A stretch of 22,233 bases of DNA, from contig CAJNOQ010002893.1 in assembly GCA_905250885.1 (NCBI GenBank), positions 1 through 22,233 of the forward strand. Direction: 5' to 3'. The translations under genes and the position numbers were made by a program. Shown piece after piece: positions 20,257 through 22,233 of this stretch. Position 1 is the stretch's first letter; every line of letters starts with the position of its first letter. Under the pieces are notes generated by a model. It saw only the letters and a program-made list of their open reading frames with translations. It was not told the DNA's origin and ran no database searches. This DNA is from Didymodactylos carnosus (Eukaryota; Rotifera; Eurotatoria; Philodinida; Philodinidae).

Positions 20257-20468
20257 CAGAGAGAAACTTTCTGTGAGAATAATAGATATCTAACACAGTG
20301 ATGGAAAAACATTTCAGCTCTTAATTCGCTGTTTTGACTAAGTTACGGAGTTTTTAGTATTGGTAGGTTTCCTTGCACAGGCGAACAAAAAAAAATCATA
20401 GCTCACTGTCCTCTATCGATCGGCACATAATTATGGAAACGAAGTGTTGCATCTGCGCAGCTTCCCTC

Positions 20469-22233
20469 GCGAGAAACGCGCTTTCTTAGTTTAGATCAAG
20501 TAATAAGACTACAGTTCTGAAACAACATGTATTTCTAACAGCGGTTTAGGAAATCGCAGTAGACATTCAGACGAACGTTTAGCCAAAAAATCGAAGTGCT
20601 CGATTATCCGATCTAAGTGGGGGATGCACAGACTATCTATTACAGAAAGAACTTTTGATCCATCTATTAACGATCATCGGAAAATACTTAGTCAAAAAGT
20701 AACCTGTAAATGCAGGAATCAATTTCGACTCTCATTTTCCCTTCCTCTACTATAGCTCAAAGATTGCCAAAGTGTTCGTCAATATACCGTCCAATGTATG
20801 GGTGCATGCACTTTTAGGCGCCCGCGGGTCTAACTAGTCGATAAAAGATATACTATCGCCACTAATAACGCATAAATTGTCTCTTTCTATTAGTTTTATT
20901 AGACAATATATATGTATCATGATACACAGATGCACACACATTGTGGAAGTAATAAAATAACAGCTATTTGTCATATAATACATACGAAAAACACATATAT
21001 CTAATAAATTTCGTGCTTGATGATGTATAAATTATTAATGCATGTGTCTAAGGCTTACATTGACTATCAGTCGAACTAACAATAATAACTAACATGCGTT
21101 TTGCTTATAAAAGTTAATCTATAGTGAAGAATTCAGAAAGAAAATGCAAATAATATTATTGCGCGTAGTAGACTGACATTCTCTTTTTTTAACGACACTC
21201 ATGTAGTGGATTCACAATTTTTCTTATGTACATGTGGTAGGTAAGGAAAATATGAGGGACGTACAGTCACCATAGAAACACAACTTTTCTGAGAGACAGT
21301 TTTGCTGGACAAAAATTCTTTTTTTGTTCCAAAGGTACCTACCACACAGTGTGCATTTTTCGCATGGTATGCGGATAAGTGATTTTTTTCCATTAGAAAC
21401 GGTTCTTTTTGCTTAGAAATGATTATCGATCACTCAGAGAATAATCATCAAGCAAAAAAATTCTTTTGAAAAATATTTATTTTCGTCTGGGGACGGTTGT
21501 ACTAATTTGTGCTATGTGTACCTAGAAAGGGATAGTCTGACGAACATTTTGACAAATTATTAGTCAATTTGGATGAGTGCTAGAAAGGTGCGCGCTCATC
21601 CTACTGATTATACCTGTCGGAAAATCACTTGTCGAAAAAATTTTTTTCTCCCAACTTCTAAGCCTGAATCGACAAATTTTTCCACTAATCGATAACTTAA
21701 GGTGTCCCGAGTCAGAATCTCAATTATTTTTGTTTTAAAATTCATTCACTTTAATAGTACAGGATATTTATGCGAAATACTGTGTTTTTCAGGCTAATTT
21801 TTGACTATACGTTTCCTGACGAACCTTCATGCTTGAAACAAAACTTTTGCTACTATTAAGTAGCCTGTAGATTGGAGTATATTAGTCACAAGATAAATCA
21901 GGGAAAAGTGCACTTTCGTTTTTCCACCTAATGTCCGTATCAATGCACACTGCGTACAACACAGTTCAATTTCCTTTTTATACCAGAGATCTTAAAGATA
22001 AGCTCAAAAATCGGTCATACTCATAATTCTAGACTCTCATACCATGCTTTTTAAAAAGCTCCGACTTTGGCGAACAAGAATCTATCAAAATATTGAAATT
22101 ACCATCAGATTAGGAGTGCATCGGTTATTTTTTCGTATTTTTCAAAAATTCACAATAAATGTTTTGTATTTTCATAAAAACGATTTGCAACATTTTTCTA
22201 AAACGGCAGTTTTGTAGAGAAAACATTTCTCTA
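20469..22233. other. Non-coding stretch to the window end
   Basis: No exon with splice support was found. The 64-codon minus-strand frame at 21199-21393 is not called. A short inverted pair, TGTGGTAGGTA (about 21233) and TACCTACCACA (about 21336), overlaps it. The segment would be intron if the exon at 19097 is real. Confidence 0.35.
21571..21601. repeat. Stem-loop GGATGAGTGC / GCGCTCATCC
   Basis: A 10-bp stem with one G-T pair closes an 11-nt loop. Weaker complementarity continues outside it (ATTATTAGTC against GATTATAC-type sequence), so it may be the centre of an eroded palindromic element. Confidence 0.4.

Larger units (their letters stand above)
19356..20468. mobile_element. MITE, second copy of the 7678 family, interrupted by a nested element
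   Basis: The left end GAGGGAACCTCTGTAGATG (19356) pairs with the reverse complement of the right end, which finishes CTTCCCTC at 20468. Arms of about 170-200 bp remain complementary, including AAAACAGCGAATTAAGAGCT. Termini and inner blocks match the element at 7678-8149, so both belong to one family. Flanks TGA and CGA could be an eroded 3-bp duplication. A palindromic element sits inside at 19683-20092. Confidence 0.8.

Noticed and set aside
21199..21393. 64-codon minus-strand gene
   Set aside because: Overlaps a short inverted repeat and has no recognisable motif.

Overview
The window is eukaryotic nuclear DNA: AT-rich, with protein genes split by short introns that carry canonical GT...AG borders (usually GTAAGN or GTATGN donors and a T-rich tract plus TTTAG or TTCAG acceptors), AATAAA polyadenylation signals, and many non-coding transposon relics. 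The style (compact genes, introns mostly 55-110 nt, Gln/Asn/Ser-rich regulatory protein, T-tract acceptors placed directly before start codons) fits a small invertebrate. A bdelloid rotifer is my best guess, but the sequence does not prove it. There is no bacterial operon, CRISPR array or rRNA gene.

Layout, all recognised genes on the + strand. Positions 2-109 look like the last coding bases of an upstream gene. Positions 383-2099 hold a five-exon gene for a 403-residue protein that I do not recognise. Positions 2474-4230 are a cluster of mobile-element relics: a hAT-type MITE with a perfect 8-bp target duplication, a 710-bp foldback element with about 210-bp inverted arms, and a tRNA-derived SINE-like segment. 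Positions 5014-7626 hold a thirteen-exon gene for mitochondrial seryl-tRNA synthetase (SARS2-like, 493 aa). Positions 7678-8149 are another MITE. Positions 8741-14144 hold a ten-exon gene for Mediator subunit 1 (MED1, 1430 aa), recognised by its N-terminal Med1 domain and by an acidic C-terminal end like that of animal MED1. Two phase-compatible extra exons and an AATAAA follow it (14828-15114) and may form an alternative MED1 tail. From 15209 to the end the DNA is mostly non-coding: another long inverted-repeat element, long AT-rich stretches, one probable first exon with a mitochondrial-presequence look (19097-19169), and a second copy of the 7678 MITE family (19356-20468) with a further palindromic element nested inside it.

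The genes have unrelated housekeeping or regulatory roles (mitochondrial translation, RNA polymerase II transcription) and do not form a pathway. The points most worth checking are the possible spliced-leader acceptors 3 nt before two start codons, the alternative MED1 tail, a possible MED1 cassette exon with an LxxLL-like motif, and the layered transposon relics. I see no clear new biological system. All exon joins were worked out by hand from splice sites and reading phase.
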